8,762 nucleotides of DNA from contig JAUVAM010000106.1 in assembly GCA_030591745.1 (NCBI GenBank), forward strand, positions 1 to 8,762. The letters run 5' to 3'. The notes under the pieces are model-generated. The model saw nothing but the letters and a program-made list of their open reading frames with translations. It was not told where the DNA came from and ran no database searches. Of the stretch, positions 1 to 6,107 are shown in pieces. Origin of the DNA: Deltaproteobacteria bacterium. GTDB lineage: Bacteria > Myxococcota > B64-G9. Numbering within the stretch: position 1 is the first letter of the stretch; the number at the start of each line of letters is the position of its first letter. The position numbers and the translations under genes were made by a program.

Positions 1-92
1 AAGTGCATGGGAATCGAACCCACCTGACGCGCTTCTCACACGTCACACCGGGTTTGAAGCCCGGGAGGCCCACCAGTGACCTAGGCACTTCC
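1..92 (-). tRNA. selC: tRNA-Sec (anticodon UCA), 3' end cut by the window edge
   Basis: Selenocysteine tRNA, charged with serine, converted to selenocysteyl-tRNA by SelA and delivered by SelB to UGA codons followed by a SECIS hairpin. On the minus strand the gene begins GGAAGTGC at 92. The 8-bp acceptor stem (92-85 with 6-1; the last two pairs and discriminator lie outside the window) is the Sec-specific length. The anticodon stem is 64-60 with 52-48, and its 7-base loop CTTCAAA (59-53) puts anticodon TCA at 57-55. The long variable arm has 7 bp (45-39 with 31-25). The T arm has 5 bp (23-19 with 11-7) and loop TTCGATT. A serine, leucine or tyrosine tRNA is excluded by the UCA anticodon together with the 8-bp acceptor and 5-bp T stem. 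Only the distal 3' end, including any encoded CCA, is unseen. Confidence 0.97.
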
Positions 93-99
93 GTCCATT

Positions 100-128
100 A
101 AGTTAGGTGGCTTTGTCCCCGATGTCAA
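100..128 (-). promoter_or_regulatory. sigma70-type promoter of the tRNA-Sec gene
   Basis: On the minus strand a perfect -35 box TTGACA (128-123) is followed after 17 bases by TAACTT (105-100), which keeps the key T, A and final T of a -10 box. The predicted start lies about 7 bases further on, at 92-93, which is the first base of the mature tRNA, so the 5' leader would be very short. The box positions are seen directly; the start site is inferred. Confidence 0.75.
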
Positions 129-161
129 TCGTGACAGAATGGAGGTCTCGGAGGTGAGAGG

Positions 162-1121
162 ATGCGTTGGGTTGTTTTTTGTTTGAGTATGCTGCTTTCT
201 GCTTGTGGGGGCGAGAGTTCTGGAATTGATGCGGGTCTGGACGCGGGCGGGCCGGACTGGACCCCGGCTTCTTGTTTGGCCGATCCCGATTGTCCGTTGC
301 CCATGGTCTCTGCCCACCGGGGTCTCTGTGGTTCAGAGCCGGAAAACACGATAGCGGGGGTGCTTGAATGCGAGGCGGCCGGCTTGCCCATGGTGGAGAT
401 CGACACCCAGGAGACCGCCGACGGTCACATCGTCATCATGCACGATGCGGACGTTGTTCGCACCACCGATGGGGAGACGCGTTTTCCCGGCCGGGTTGAA
501 GTCAGCGCTTTGAGCCTGGCCGAGTTTTCAGAACTTGTCATCGAGGACAATCGTTGTGCGTTGGACCCGGATTCTCAACCGGATCGCTGCCACCCGCCCA
601 CCCTGGAGCAACTGCTTCTGGCCACTTCGTGGACCACCATCATGGTGGACTTCAAGGACGGAGACGCCACGGCCCTGGCCGAGTTGGTGCGGGATTTGGG
701 TGTGAGTGAGCGAGTGCTGTTTTTTGACTCCAGCCTGGATGCGCTGCATGCCTATCGAGCGGTACTTCCGGATGGCGTCGTCATGGGCCGGGCTTCCGCG
801 CCCGAAGAGTTTCAGGCCATCATCGATGGGCATCACGATGAACTGGATTTTCGCTGGATACACGGCGATCCGAATCCCATCGCCGAAGTGGTGGCTGTTT
901 TGGAAGCGCACGACATCCGATTGTACTTAGACACCTTCACTTCAGTAGACGTCTGGCTTGCTGCTGCTGCCTCCACCGGGGATGAGGCTCAAAAACAGCA
1001 GTATTTCGATCAAGCCTGGCAGACCTTGGACGACATCCTGAAAGAGGGTGCCTTGGGCCTGGGCGCCGAGTTTGGTCATCTTTACGCGCCGTATTTGTAT
1101 CCCGACGGTTTCGGTTGGTGA
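162..1121 (+). CDS. Glycerophosphodiester phosphodiesterase family lipoprotein
   Basis: Predicted secreted lipoprotein that hydrolyses glycerophosphodiesters to glycerol-3-phosphate and an alcohol. The 319-residue protein starts with a short signal peptide and lipobox LSAC (Cys15), then an Asp/Ala/Gly-rich linker (about 20-31). The GDPD barrel follows: HRG at 52-54 with PENT at 60-63, the EID pair E79/D81, and MHD with H94/D95. H52 and H94 are the family's catalytic histidines, and E79/D81 are metal ligands. VDFK at 162-165 fits the next barrel strand. GGAGG at 150-154 lies 7 bases before the ATG, fixing this start. Length is near periplasmic GlpQ (about 330) rather than cytosolic UgpQ (about 250). 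The C-terminal strand (GAEFGHLYAPYLYPDG) departs from the usual GxxTDxP ending, so substrate preference is uncertain. It stands alone on its strand, divergent from selC and convergent with the phosphate permease gene. Confidence 0.9.
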   Translation: MRWVVFCLSMLLSACGGESSGIDAGLDAGGPDWTPASCLADPDCPLPMVSAHRGLCGSEPENTIAGVLECEAAGLPMVEIDTQETADGHIVIMHDADVVRTTDGETRFPGRVEVSALSLAEFSELVIEDNRCALDPDSQPDRCHPPTLEQLLLATSWTTIMVDFKDGDATALAELVRDLGVSERVLFFDSSLDALHAYRAVLPDGVVMGRASAPEEFQAIIDGHHDELDFRWIHGDPNPIAEVVAVLEAHDIRLYLDTFTSVDVWLAAAASTGDEAQKQQYFDQAWQTLDDILKEGALGLGAEFGHLYAPYLYPDGFGW

Positions 1122-1122
1122 G

Positions 1123-2061
1123 CTATACCAACTTGGCCAGAACGAAAGCCTGATAGAGCAAGAAGGCCACGCCGCCGGCGATGGCCGGGGTGCCTATCCA
1201 GCCGAAGAGAATGCGCCACAGGGTTTTGGTGTTGATGGTTTGGGCCCCCTTGATCAGGCCCACGCCTAAGACCGCGCCAACAATGGCCTGACTGGTGGAC
1301 ACGGGGACGCCCACCATGGCGTAGATGTGCACGGTGGCCGCCTCGGCCAAGATGGCGATGAAGGCCGTGAAGGCGTCCAGGCGCACCAGGTTTTTGCCGA
1401 CAGTTATCATGACCTTGCGCGAGTAGGTGATGACCCCGAAGGCGATGGCCAGCGAGCCTATCAAGGTGGCCATGAAGGGCGTCAGTCCGTCGGGGCCGAC
1501 GAAGGGGCCGGTCACGTTGGCCACGTTGTTGGCGCCGAGAGCGTAGGCCCCATATGAACCGGCGATCATCAACGCCACGCGCAGGCCCCGATCCCACATG
1601 AAGAGAGAGGGGAAAAGAAAGTTGAGGAGCTTGCCCACCGTGAAATAGAGCACGATGGTCATGAGGGCCGCGCCGATGGGGGTGCCCACCCAGCAGAGCA
1701 CGACTTTGACCAGGCTGGATGTGTCCAAATTCTGCTGCAAGAGGCCGATGACCACCAGGGCACCCACCACGGCCTGGCTGGTGGACACGGGTAGGCTCAT
1801 GAATGACATGAGGGTGACGGTGAGTCCGGCGGCCAAGGCCACCACGAAGGCCATGTTGGGCACCATGGGGCTAAGCTTGCGGTAGGTCTCGATGCCTTCC
1901 TGGCCGCCGAGGATGGCACCCAAGACAACGAAGACGGAACAGAGGATTGCCGCGGTCCAAAAACTGATCATACGGGAGGCCACGGCCGTGCCGAAGACGT
2001 TGGATGCGTCGTTCGAGCCCAGCGACCAGCCAAGAAATACGCCTGACACGACTTGCCACAT
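1123..2061 (-). CDS. pit: PiT-family inorganic phosphate permease
   Basis: Integral inner-membrane symporter of the PiT family (COG0306), importing inorganic phosphate, often as a metal-phosphate complex, with H+ or Na+. The 312-residue protein is almost wholly hydrophobic helices and shows the family's inverted duplication. Signature motifs are GSNDASN at 15-21 and GANNVAN at 176-182, and a second repeated segment PVSTSQA occurs at 91-97 and again at 253-259. The length is in the range of short bacterial PiT proteins (about 330). A GAGGAA ribosome site lies about 8-10 bases before the ATG. The start is 18 bases after the stop of the DUF47 gene, so the two are very likely one operon, the usual arrangement for this pair. 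The stop codon is one base from the stop of the convergent phosphodiesterase gene. Whether protons or sodium drive it cannot be told from sequence. Confidence 0.94.
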   Translation of the reverse strand: MWQVVSGVFLGWSLGSNDASNVFGTAVASRMISFWTAAILCSVFVVLGAILGGQEGIETYRKLSPMVPNMAFVVALAAGLTVTLMSFMSLPVSTSQAVVGALVVIGLLQQNLDTSSLVKVVLCWVGTPIGAALMTIVLYFTVGKLLNFLFPSLFMWDRGLRVALMIAGSYGAYALGANNVANVTGPFVGPDGLTPFMATLIGSLAIAFGVITYSRKVMITVGKNLVRLDAFTAFIAILAEAATVHIYAMVGVPVSTSQAIVGAVLGVGLIKGAQTINTKTLWRILFGWIGTPAIAGGVAFLLYQAFVLAKLV

Positions 2062-2079
2062 GGATAGATTTCCTCGAAG

Positions 2080-2727
2080 TTATATTTGCCGCTTGATGGC
2101 CACGATGCCGATGCGGTCAGCCACTTTCTCGGCCCGGTCCGAGATTTCTCCGATGAGCAGGGCCAGATCCTTGAAGAGAATCTTGGTGCCCATGTCCATC
2201 TCCGAGCTGAAGATCTTGCAGATGATGTCACGCTCCAGGTTGTCCGACTCGCTCTCTTTCATGTCGACGTCTTTGGTCGAATGCAGGGTGACCCTGGGGT
2301 TGTTCATCAGGTTGTCCACGGCCTTGCGAACCAGGTAGTAAGCCTGAAGGTTGACATCGACAAGTTTTTGGAAGTCGGCCTGCAATTCGTCGGGGATCTT
2401 GATGCGCTGGCAGCGCAGGCTGTAAAGGACGGTTTCGGCCATGTTGGGCAGGGTGTCGAAGGTTTCCAAAAGCCCCAGGATGTCACCACGGGATTCGGGC
2501 AACAGGGCTTTGCCATAGAGCGTATACTCGATGTCTCTGCGCAGGTCGTCGGCCGAGCTCTCTACCTTGGAGGCGGCCACCACGGCCGCTTCGAATGCCT
2601 CGCCCTGACCCATCTCCGTGTAGACGCCGTAAGCCTTTTCGAACATCTCGAAGCACTTGTCGCAGCGTTCGAAATACTGAGCCATCATTTCTTCGATCTT
2701 TGCTTGTTTCTTCCAGAACAAACCCAT
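2080..2727 (-). CDS. PhoU-like DUF47 protein, partner of the phosphate permease
   Basis: Cytoplasmic all-helical protein of the DUF47 (TIGR00153, COG1392) family, related to PhoU. Such proteins are commonly encoded beside PiT permeases and are thought to regulate their activity. The 215-residue protein starts MGLFWKK and contains two copies of the PhoU-type acidic motif, ExxxD followed by LxRDI: E56/D60 and E158/D162, probable metal ligands. Length matches the family (about 210-220). The frame is open upstream to 2793, but the ATG at 2727 is chosen because GGGAG (2738-2734) sits 6 bases before it, because family members begin at this MGLF-type sequence, and because the upstream extension would run into the predicted promoter at 2765-2793. 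First gene of the operon with the permease. The exact regulatory role is family inference. Confidence 0.93.
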   Translation of the reverse strand: MGLFWKKQAKIEEMMAQYFERCDKCFEMFEKAYGVYTEMGQGEAFEAAVVAASKVESSADDLRRDIEYTLYGKALLPESRGDILGLLETFDTLPNMAETVLYSLRCQRIKIPDELQADFQKLVDVNLQAYYLVRKAVDNLMNNPRVTLHSTKDVDMKESESDNLERDIICKIFSSEMDMGTKILFKDLALLIGEISDRAEKVADRIGIVAIKRQI

Positions 2728-2764
2728 AAGCAACTCCCAGTCAAAATAGACGAACGAAAAAATG

Positions 2765-2793
2765 ATTTTAGTCGGGAAACTGCCGCTTCGCAA
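2765..2793 (-). promoter_or_regulatory. sigma70-type promoter of the DUF47-pit operon
   Basis: On the minus strand -35 TTGCGA (2793-2788), a 17-base spacer and -10 TAAAAT (2770-2765) form a promoter matching 4/6 and 5/6 consensus bases. The predicted start is near 2758, giving a leader of about 30 bases to the ATG at 2727. The weak -35 and the repeat immediately upstream suggest activator dependence (inference). Confidence 0.65.
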
Positions 2794-2795
2794 GT

Positions 2796-2820
2796 TTGCC
2801 TGGGGAATTGCCTGGGGGAA
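2796..2820 (-). repeat. Tandem direct repeat upstream of the DUF47-pit promoter; candidate activator site
   Basis: TTGCCTGGGGAA (2796-2807, plus-strand reading) is followed directly by TTGCCTGGGGGAA (2808-2820), differing by one extra G. Relative to the predicted transcript start the pair spans roughly -39 to -63, just upstream of the -35 box. Two copies about one helical turn apart is the architecture of PhoB/OmpR-type activator sites such as the Pho box, though the base sequence is not the enteric Pho box consensus. It could also be a chance slippage duplication. Confidence 0.5.
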
Positions 2821-2849
2821 TGCTGCTGCGGGATTGATGCAGGTGAGCG

Positions 2850-4124
2850 CTACTTACTCGCTGGTTTCGGCTGGACCTTGGTCGGGGCAACCGGCTTGAG
2901 GCGCAGGCCCTTGCCCGGGCCGCGGGGCATGGCCTTCGTCGGGATGCGGCCTGGGCGCTTGGAGTCGATCCGAAAACCCGATTTGCCAGGCCCAGGTTTA
3001 CGCATTCCTGGGAGGCCAGGCAACATTCGGTTGGGACCCCGACCTCGGGTCGGGCCCATCGAGCGAATGCGGTAGCTGATTTCGAGGGTCGGCTGCTTCT
3101 TGCTGTCCGTGTGGACGATCAGCTTGCCCATTTTCTTTTCTGGTTGCTTCTTCATGGTGGCCCGCACAACCCAGCCCTTGGCGGTGGAGCTTGCCTTGGC
3201 CTCCACGGCACCCGTCGGATCCTCGACCTTGGTGATTTTGAAGGCCTGTTTACTCAAGGAAGTCACGCTGAAAGTCCTGGGCCGAGTGCCGCTTTTCATG
3301 CCAGGTCGTTTGTTGTTTTTCGAGCCGGCCTCGGTGAACCACAAGGAGGCAGGCATGGCGTTGATGTCCTCACTGACCCGGGCTGAGACCGCCAGGGTTA
3401 GCGAGGGCACCTTCGGGATGTTGGTCTTGGCCGTGATCTTGGCCCGGAAAAACTCGACCTTGTCCCCCGCCTTGTAGCTCACCTTCAGGGCCCTGGCCCC
3501 GTCCTCGGTCTTGATTTCCACGGCTTTGAGCATGTCGGGATGAGTGGAGGAAATCTCGGATAATTTGAGTTCCGCAAGCTTCTTGCCTGTCAGCTTGATG
3601 ATGGCTTCATTGCTGGAGCCCTTGCTCACGGCGCGGAAGTCCAATCGAGATTTGTCGAACCCAACCACCACCTCGACCTGGCCGCTGATGGTCAATTTCA
3701 GGCGTGGGGTCTTGGGATCATTGGACTCGACGTTAATGCTCTTCGACAGTTTGCCTTGACGACCACGGGTGAATACTTTGACTTCAATTTTTCCTTCCCC
3801 GCCCGGGGGAAGTTCGCTCGCCGAAACAACGGCGGCGGTGCAGCCTCAGCCACCTTTGGCGCGTATGATCTTCAGCACGCCTTTGCCGGTGTTTTTCACT
3901 GTGAAGACATGTTTGACTTCTTGGCCCTGTGGCACGGTGCCGAAGTCATGCTTGACTTCGGCGCAGGTGATCACCGGTACCGCCGTGGTGTCGGTGCCTG
4001 GGTCAGCGCTGACGCTGCTTGAGTCTGCCTGACCGACCGGCTGCTCGGGACATCCGATCAGGCCAGCGCCGATGAAGGTCAGCAGGCCCAGCATCAACAG
4101 GCCTGTCATGGGGCTACGTCTCAT
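2850..4124 (-). CDS. DUF1573 lipoprotein, predicted selenoprotein with Sec93-Gly-Cys95 motif (in-frame TGA read through)
   Basis: Predicted 424-residue secreted lipoprotein containing one selenocysteine. The signal peptide ends in lipobox LIGC (Cys25). A DUF1573 immunoglobulin-like domain spans about 50-150: DFGTV at 60-64, FTVKNTG at 74-80, then GGUGCT at 91-96 where relatives have CGCT, then LPPGGEG and SNDP-type strands typical of the family. U93 is the TGA at 3848-3846. Two further beta-rich segments (about 150-250 and 250-355) resemble repeats of the same fold. A basic Gly/Pro/Arg/Lys tail of about 70 residues closes the protein. The only Cys residues are C25 (lipidated), C54 and C95, so U93 can pair only with C95 or C54. 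The ATG at 4124 is chosen over 4250 because GGAGGA lies just before it, the signal peptide starts there, and the predicted promoter lies between the two. Conventional annotation would split it at 3846 or call it a pseudogene. Function unknown; a redox role is inferred from U-x-C. Confidence 0.87.
3815..3837 (-). promoter_or_regulatory. Candidate bacterial SECIS stem-loop downstream of the TGA
   Basis: In the mRNA, eight bases after the UGA, bases 3837-3830 (CGCCGCCG) pair with 3823-3815 (CGGCGAGCG), forming 8 bp with a single bulged A (3818). The 6-base apical loop is UUGUUU (3829-3824). The GU in the loop (3827-3826) lies 18 bases after the UGA, the spacing at which SelB-binding loops occur in known bacterial SECIS elements such as fdhF. 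G is the third rather than first or second loop base, a slight departure from common search rules. The pairing is read by eye, without an energy calculation. Confidence 0.7.
3846..3848 (-). other. In-frame TGA predicted to encode selenocysteine
   Basis: TGA read on the minus strand from 3848. The frame is open from 4250 upstream and from 3845 to the TAG at 2852-2850 downstream, with conserved DUF1573 sequence on both sides. It occupies the first Cys position of the family's CGCT motif (context AKGG-U-GCTAA). A Cys-to-Sec exchange at a conserved redox Cys is the classical signature used to recognise selenoproteins. Confidence 0.86.
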
Positions 4125-4148
4125 GCGGTCCTCCGTGGTTGGTGGCTG

Positions 4149-4167
4149 GAGTTCCCTTTGGGAACTC
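4149..4167 (-). promoter_or_regulatory. Perfect 8-bp inverted repeat in the leader of the selenoprotein gene
   Basis: GAGTTCCC (4149-4156), TTT, GGGAACTC (4160-4167) form a perfect palindrome with a 3-base centre. It lies about 18-36 bases after the predicted transcript start and 24 bases upstream of the ATG, just before the ribosome site. No U-tract follows on the minus strand, so it is not an intrinsic terminator. It may be an operator for a dimeric repressor overlapping the leader, or an mRNA hairpin. It does not match an operator I recognise. Confidence 0.6.
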
Positions 4168-4190
4168 TTGTTCATGTTGCTCAAGCCGGG

Positions 4191-4219
4191 ATGATAGACG
4201 AAGGGTGTCTGTGTTGCAA
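4191..4219 (-). promoter_or_regulatory. sigma70-type promoter of the DUF1573 selenoprotein gene
   Basis: Minus strand: -35 TTGCAA (4219-4214), 17-base spacer, -10 TATCAT (4196-4191), matching 4/6 and 5/6 consensus bases. The predicted start near 4184 gives a leader of about 60 bases that contains the inverted repeat. This placement supports the ATG at 4124 as the true start. Confidence 0.6.
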
Positions 4220-4228
4220 GCGCTCGCG

Positions 4229-4258
4229 TTGACTCGTTTCTTGCCCGCATGATACAAA
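4229..4258 (+). promoter_or_regulatory. Promoter of the GspE-family operon, extended -10 type
   Basis: -35 TTGACT (4229-4234) and -10 TACAAA (4253-4258) are separated by 18 bases, with TG placed one base before the -10 (4250-4251) as in extended -10 promoters. The predicted start near 4265 is only about 4 bases before the ATG at 4269. It is divergent from the selenoprotein promoter, the two -35 boxes being about 10 bases apart. Confidence 0.6.
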
Positions 4259-4268
4259 GATCAGCACC

Positions 4269-6065
4269 ATGAACAACGGCCCGAGAGATATGCGCGCACT
4301 AGGTCAGGTACTGGTGGAGCGCGGTTTGTTGACCGAAGATCAGCTAAAAAGCGCGCTGGTCAAGGAGAGTTCCAAGCGCCAGCGCTTGCTGCATGACGCC
4401 AACATCGGGCGTAGCGGCAGGCAGCGGGTTAGCATCTCGGGGGCTGAGCTCCTGGCTTCTTTTGACCTGAAGATACAGGGCGAAAAGAACGCGGTCTTGG
4501 ATGAGGATCGAATCGCCCAGCTTCTGGCCGAAGAGGCGAAGCTCGACTACAAAAAGATCGATCCTTTGCAACTCGACATGAAGCTCATCACCACGGTCAT
4601 GTCCCGGCCTTTTGCCCGGCGGCACTCGGTTTTGGTTCTGGGCAAGGAGGGCTCCAAGCTTAGTGTGGCCGTGGCCGACCCCTTTGATGTGGAACTTTTG
4701 GAGAATCTTCGTCGGGTGACCGGTTTTGATATCCAGCCCGTGGTCTCGGCGAAGAAGGATATCCAGCGCATCATCACAGAACTTTACGGCTTCCGATCTT
4801 CGGTCAAGGCGGCTGCATTGACCATGGAGGCCGGTCATGACATCGGCAACCTGGAGCAGTTGGTTCAGCTCAAGTCCGTGCAGGATTTGGAGGCCAACGA
4901 CAAGCATGTGGTCAACGCCGTGGAGTATATGCTCCATTACGCTTTTGACCAGCGGGCTTCGGATATCCATATTGAGCCCAAACGGGACCAGAGTCTCTTT
5001 CGGGTGCGCATTGATGGCATCATGCACAACGTCACCAGCCTGCCCAAGGTGGTGCATGCGGCCGTGATCTCCCGCATTAAGATGCTGGCCCGCATGGATA
5101 TCTCAGAGAAGCGAAGACCCCAGGCCGGACGCATTAAGACCGGCAAAGGGGAGATGGAAACCGAGCTTCGTGTCTCCTCCATGCCCGTGGCATTCGGCGA
5201 GAAGATCGTCATTCGGATTTTTGATCCCACGGTGCTGATGCAGGACCTGAGCGAGTTGGGTTTTTTCTCCAGGGATTACAACCTTTGGGAGTCCTTCATC
5301 TCGCGCACCAACGGCCTGGTGTTGGTGACCGGGCCCACGGGCAGCGGCAAGACAACCACCTTGTACTCTTCATTGAAATACCGGGCCAGCCCGGAAGTGA
5401 ACATTGTCTCCATCGAAGATCCCATCGAAATGGTGGTCGAAGACTTCAACCAGGTTTCGGTGCAGGCCAACATCGACATCACCTTCGCCTCGGCCTTGCG
5501 CACCATCTTGCGTCAGGACCCGGACATCATCATGGTGGGTGAGGTGCGTGATGCGGAGACGGCCTCCAACGCGGTGCAGGCGGCTTTGACCGGTCACCTT
5601 GTGCTGGCCACCCTGCACACCAATGACTCCGGCTCAGCGATGGGTCGCATGTTGGATTTGGATGTGGAGCCTTTCCTTCTTTCTTCGACCCTGACCGGGG
5701 TGGTGGCCCAGCGTTTGCTTAGGCTGATTTGCCAGCACTGCCGCAAGAAGACTTTCCTGACCGCGGACCAGATCAATGTTTTGGGCATGAAAATGCCTGA
5801 GGAAGGTCAGCGCAAACTGCCGGTTTATTATGGCGAAGGTTGCCCGGCATGTCGAGGCACAGGCTATTTCGGCAGGACGGCCATCTATGAGGTCATGCCG
5901 GTCAACAACAAGATCGCCAAGATGATCAACACCCGGGAAGACACCAAGGAGATCATGAAAACGGCCCGGCTCGACGGCATGATGACTCTGCGGGAGGCGG
6001 CCATCAAGAAATTGGCTCAGGGCTTGACCACCTTCGATGAGATTTTGCGCGTGACGGTGGAGTAG
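4269..6065 (+). CDS. GspE/PulE/PilB-family secretion or type IV pilus assembly ATPase
   Basis: Cytoplasmic hexameric ATPase that powers type II secretion or type IV pilus extension. The 598-residue protein has an MshEN-type N-terminal region (about 8-170; LGQVLVERGLLTEDQL at 11-26) with an inserted segment (about 40-80) that I associate with myxobacterial members. Then comes the ATPase core: Walker A GPTGSGKT at 355-362, Asp box near SIEDPIE, Walker B DPDIIMVGEVRD at 417-428, His box LATLHTND at 446-453. A zinc-binding tetracysteine follows: C488/C491 and C525/C528. All catalytic motifs are intact. MshEN domains often bind cyclic di-GMP. No pilin, PilC, PilT or Gsp genes are in view, so pilus versus secretion cannot be decided. 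The start at 4269 lacks a clear ribosome site; ATG at 4290 (MRALGQVL) is an alternative but also has no well-spaced site. First gene of a likely four-gene operon. Confidence 0.93.
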   Translation: MNNGPRDMRALGQVLVERGLLTEDQLKSALVKESSKRQRLLHDANIGRSGRQRVSISGAELLASFDLKIQGEKNAVLDEDRIAQLLAEEAKLDYKKIDPLQLDMKLITTVMSRPFARRHSVLVLGKEGSKLSVAVADPFDVELLENLRRVTGFDIQPVVSAKKDIQRIITELYGFRSSVKAAALTMEAGHDIGNLEQLVQLKSVQDLEANDKHVVNAVEYMLHYAFDQRASDIHIEPKRDQSLFRVRIDGIMHNVTSLPKVVHAAVISRIKMLARMDISEKRRPQAGRIKTGKGEMETELRVSSMPVAFGEKIVIRIFDPTVLMQDLSELGFFSRDYNLWESFISRTNGLVLVTGPTGSGKTTTLYSSLKYRASPEVNIVSIEDPIEMVVEDFNQVSVQANIDITFASALRTILRQDPDIIMVGEVRDAETASNAVQAALTGHLVLATLHTNDSGSAMGRMLDLDVEPFLLSSTLTGVVAQRLLRLICQHCRKKTFLTADQINVLGMKMPEEGQRKLPVYYGEGCPACRGTGYFGRTAIYEVMPVNNKIAKMINTREDTKEIMKTARLDGMMTLREAAIKKLAQGLTTFDEILRVTVE

Positions 6066-6107
6066 TGGAGTAAATGATCTGAGAACCTGGGTGGCGGAGG
6101 GTTTGGT

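Noticed and set aside
113..140. A plus-strand promoter for the phosphodiesterase gene (TTGTCC ... CAGAAT)
   Set aside because: Both boxes match consensus poorly at 16-base spacing and overlap the much better selC promoter on the other strand; not strong enough to list.
1082..1597. A 171-codon minus-strand frame over the permease gene
   Set aside because: It is the same strand but another frame of the permease, Arg/His/Gly-rich, without domain features.
2086..3075. A 329-codon open frame on the plus strand
   Set aside because: It is antisense to the DUF47 gene and the 3' end of the DUF1573 gene, has no family resemblance, and crosses the predicted promoter region between two clear genes.
2850..3695. 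A separate gene starting at TTG 3695 with MTISGQ
   Set aside because: No ribosome site precedes it, and the codons upstream back to the TGA continue the same DUF1573 domain, so the start would cut a domain in half.
3846..4124. The DUF1573 gene as a pseudogene caused by a nonsense mutation
   Set aside because: The only defect is a TGA at exactly the redox Cys position; the remaining 331 codons are open with intact domain sequence, a SECIS-like hairpin follows, and tRNA-Sec is encoded nearby. A TGC/TGT to TGA error remains the main alternative.
4149..4167. The palindrome as an intrinsic terminator for the plus or minus strand
   Set aside because: No run of T follows the arms on the minus strand, only TTGTT on the plus strand, and no plus-strand gene ends just before it.
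4125..4250. An extended N-terminus of the DUF1573 protein from ATG 4250 or 4175
   Set aside because: These extensions precede the signal peptide, contain the predicted promoter or palindrome, and lack the strong GGAGGA seen before ATG 4124.
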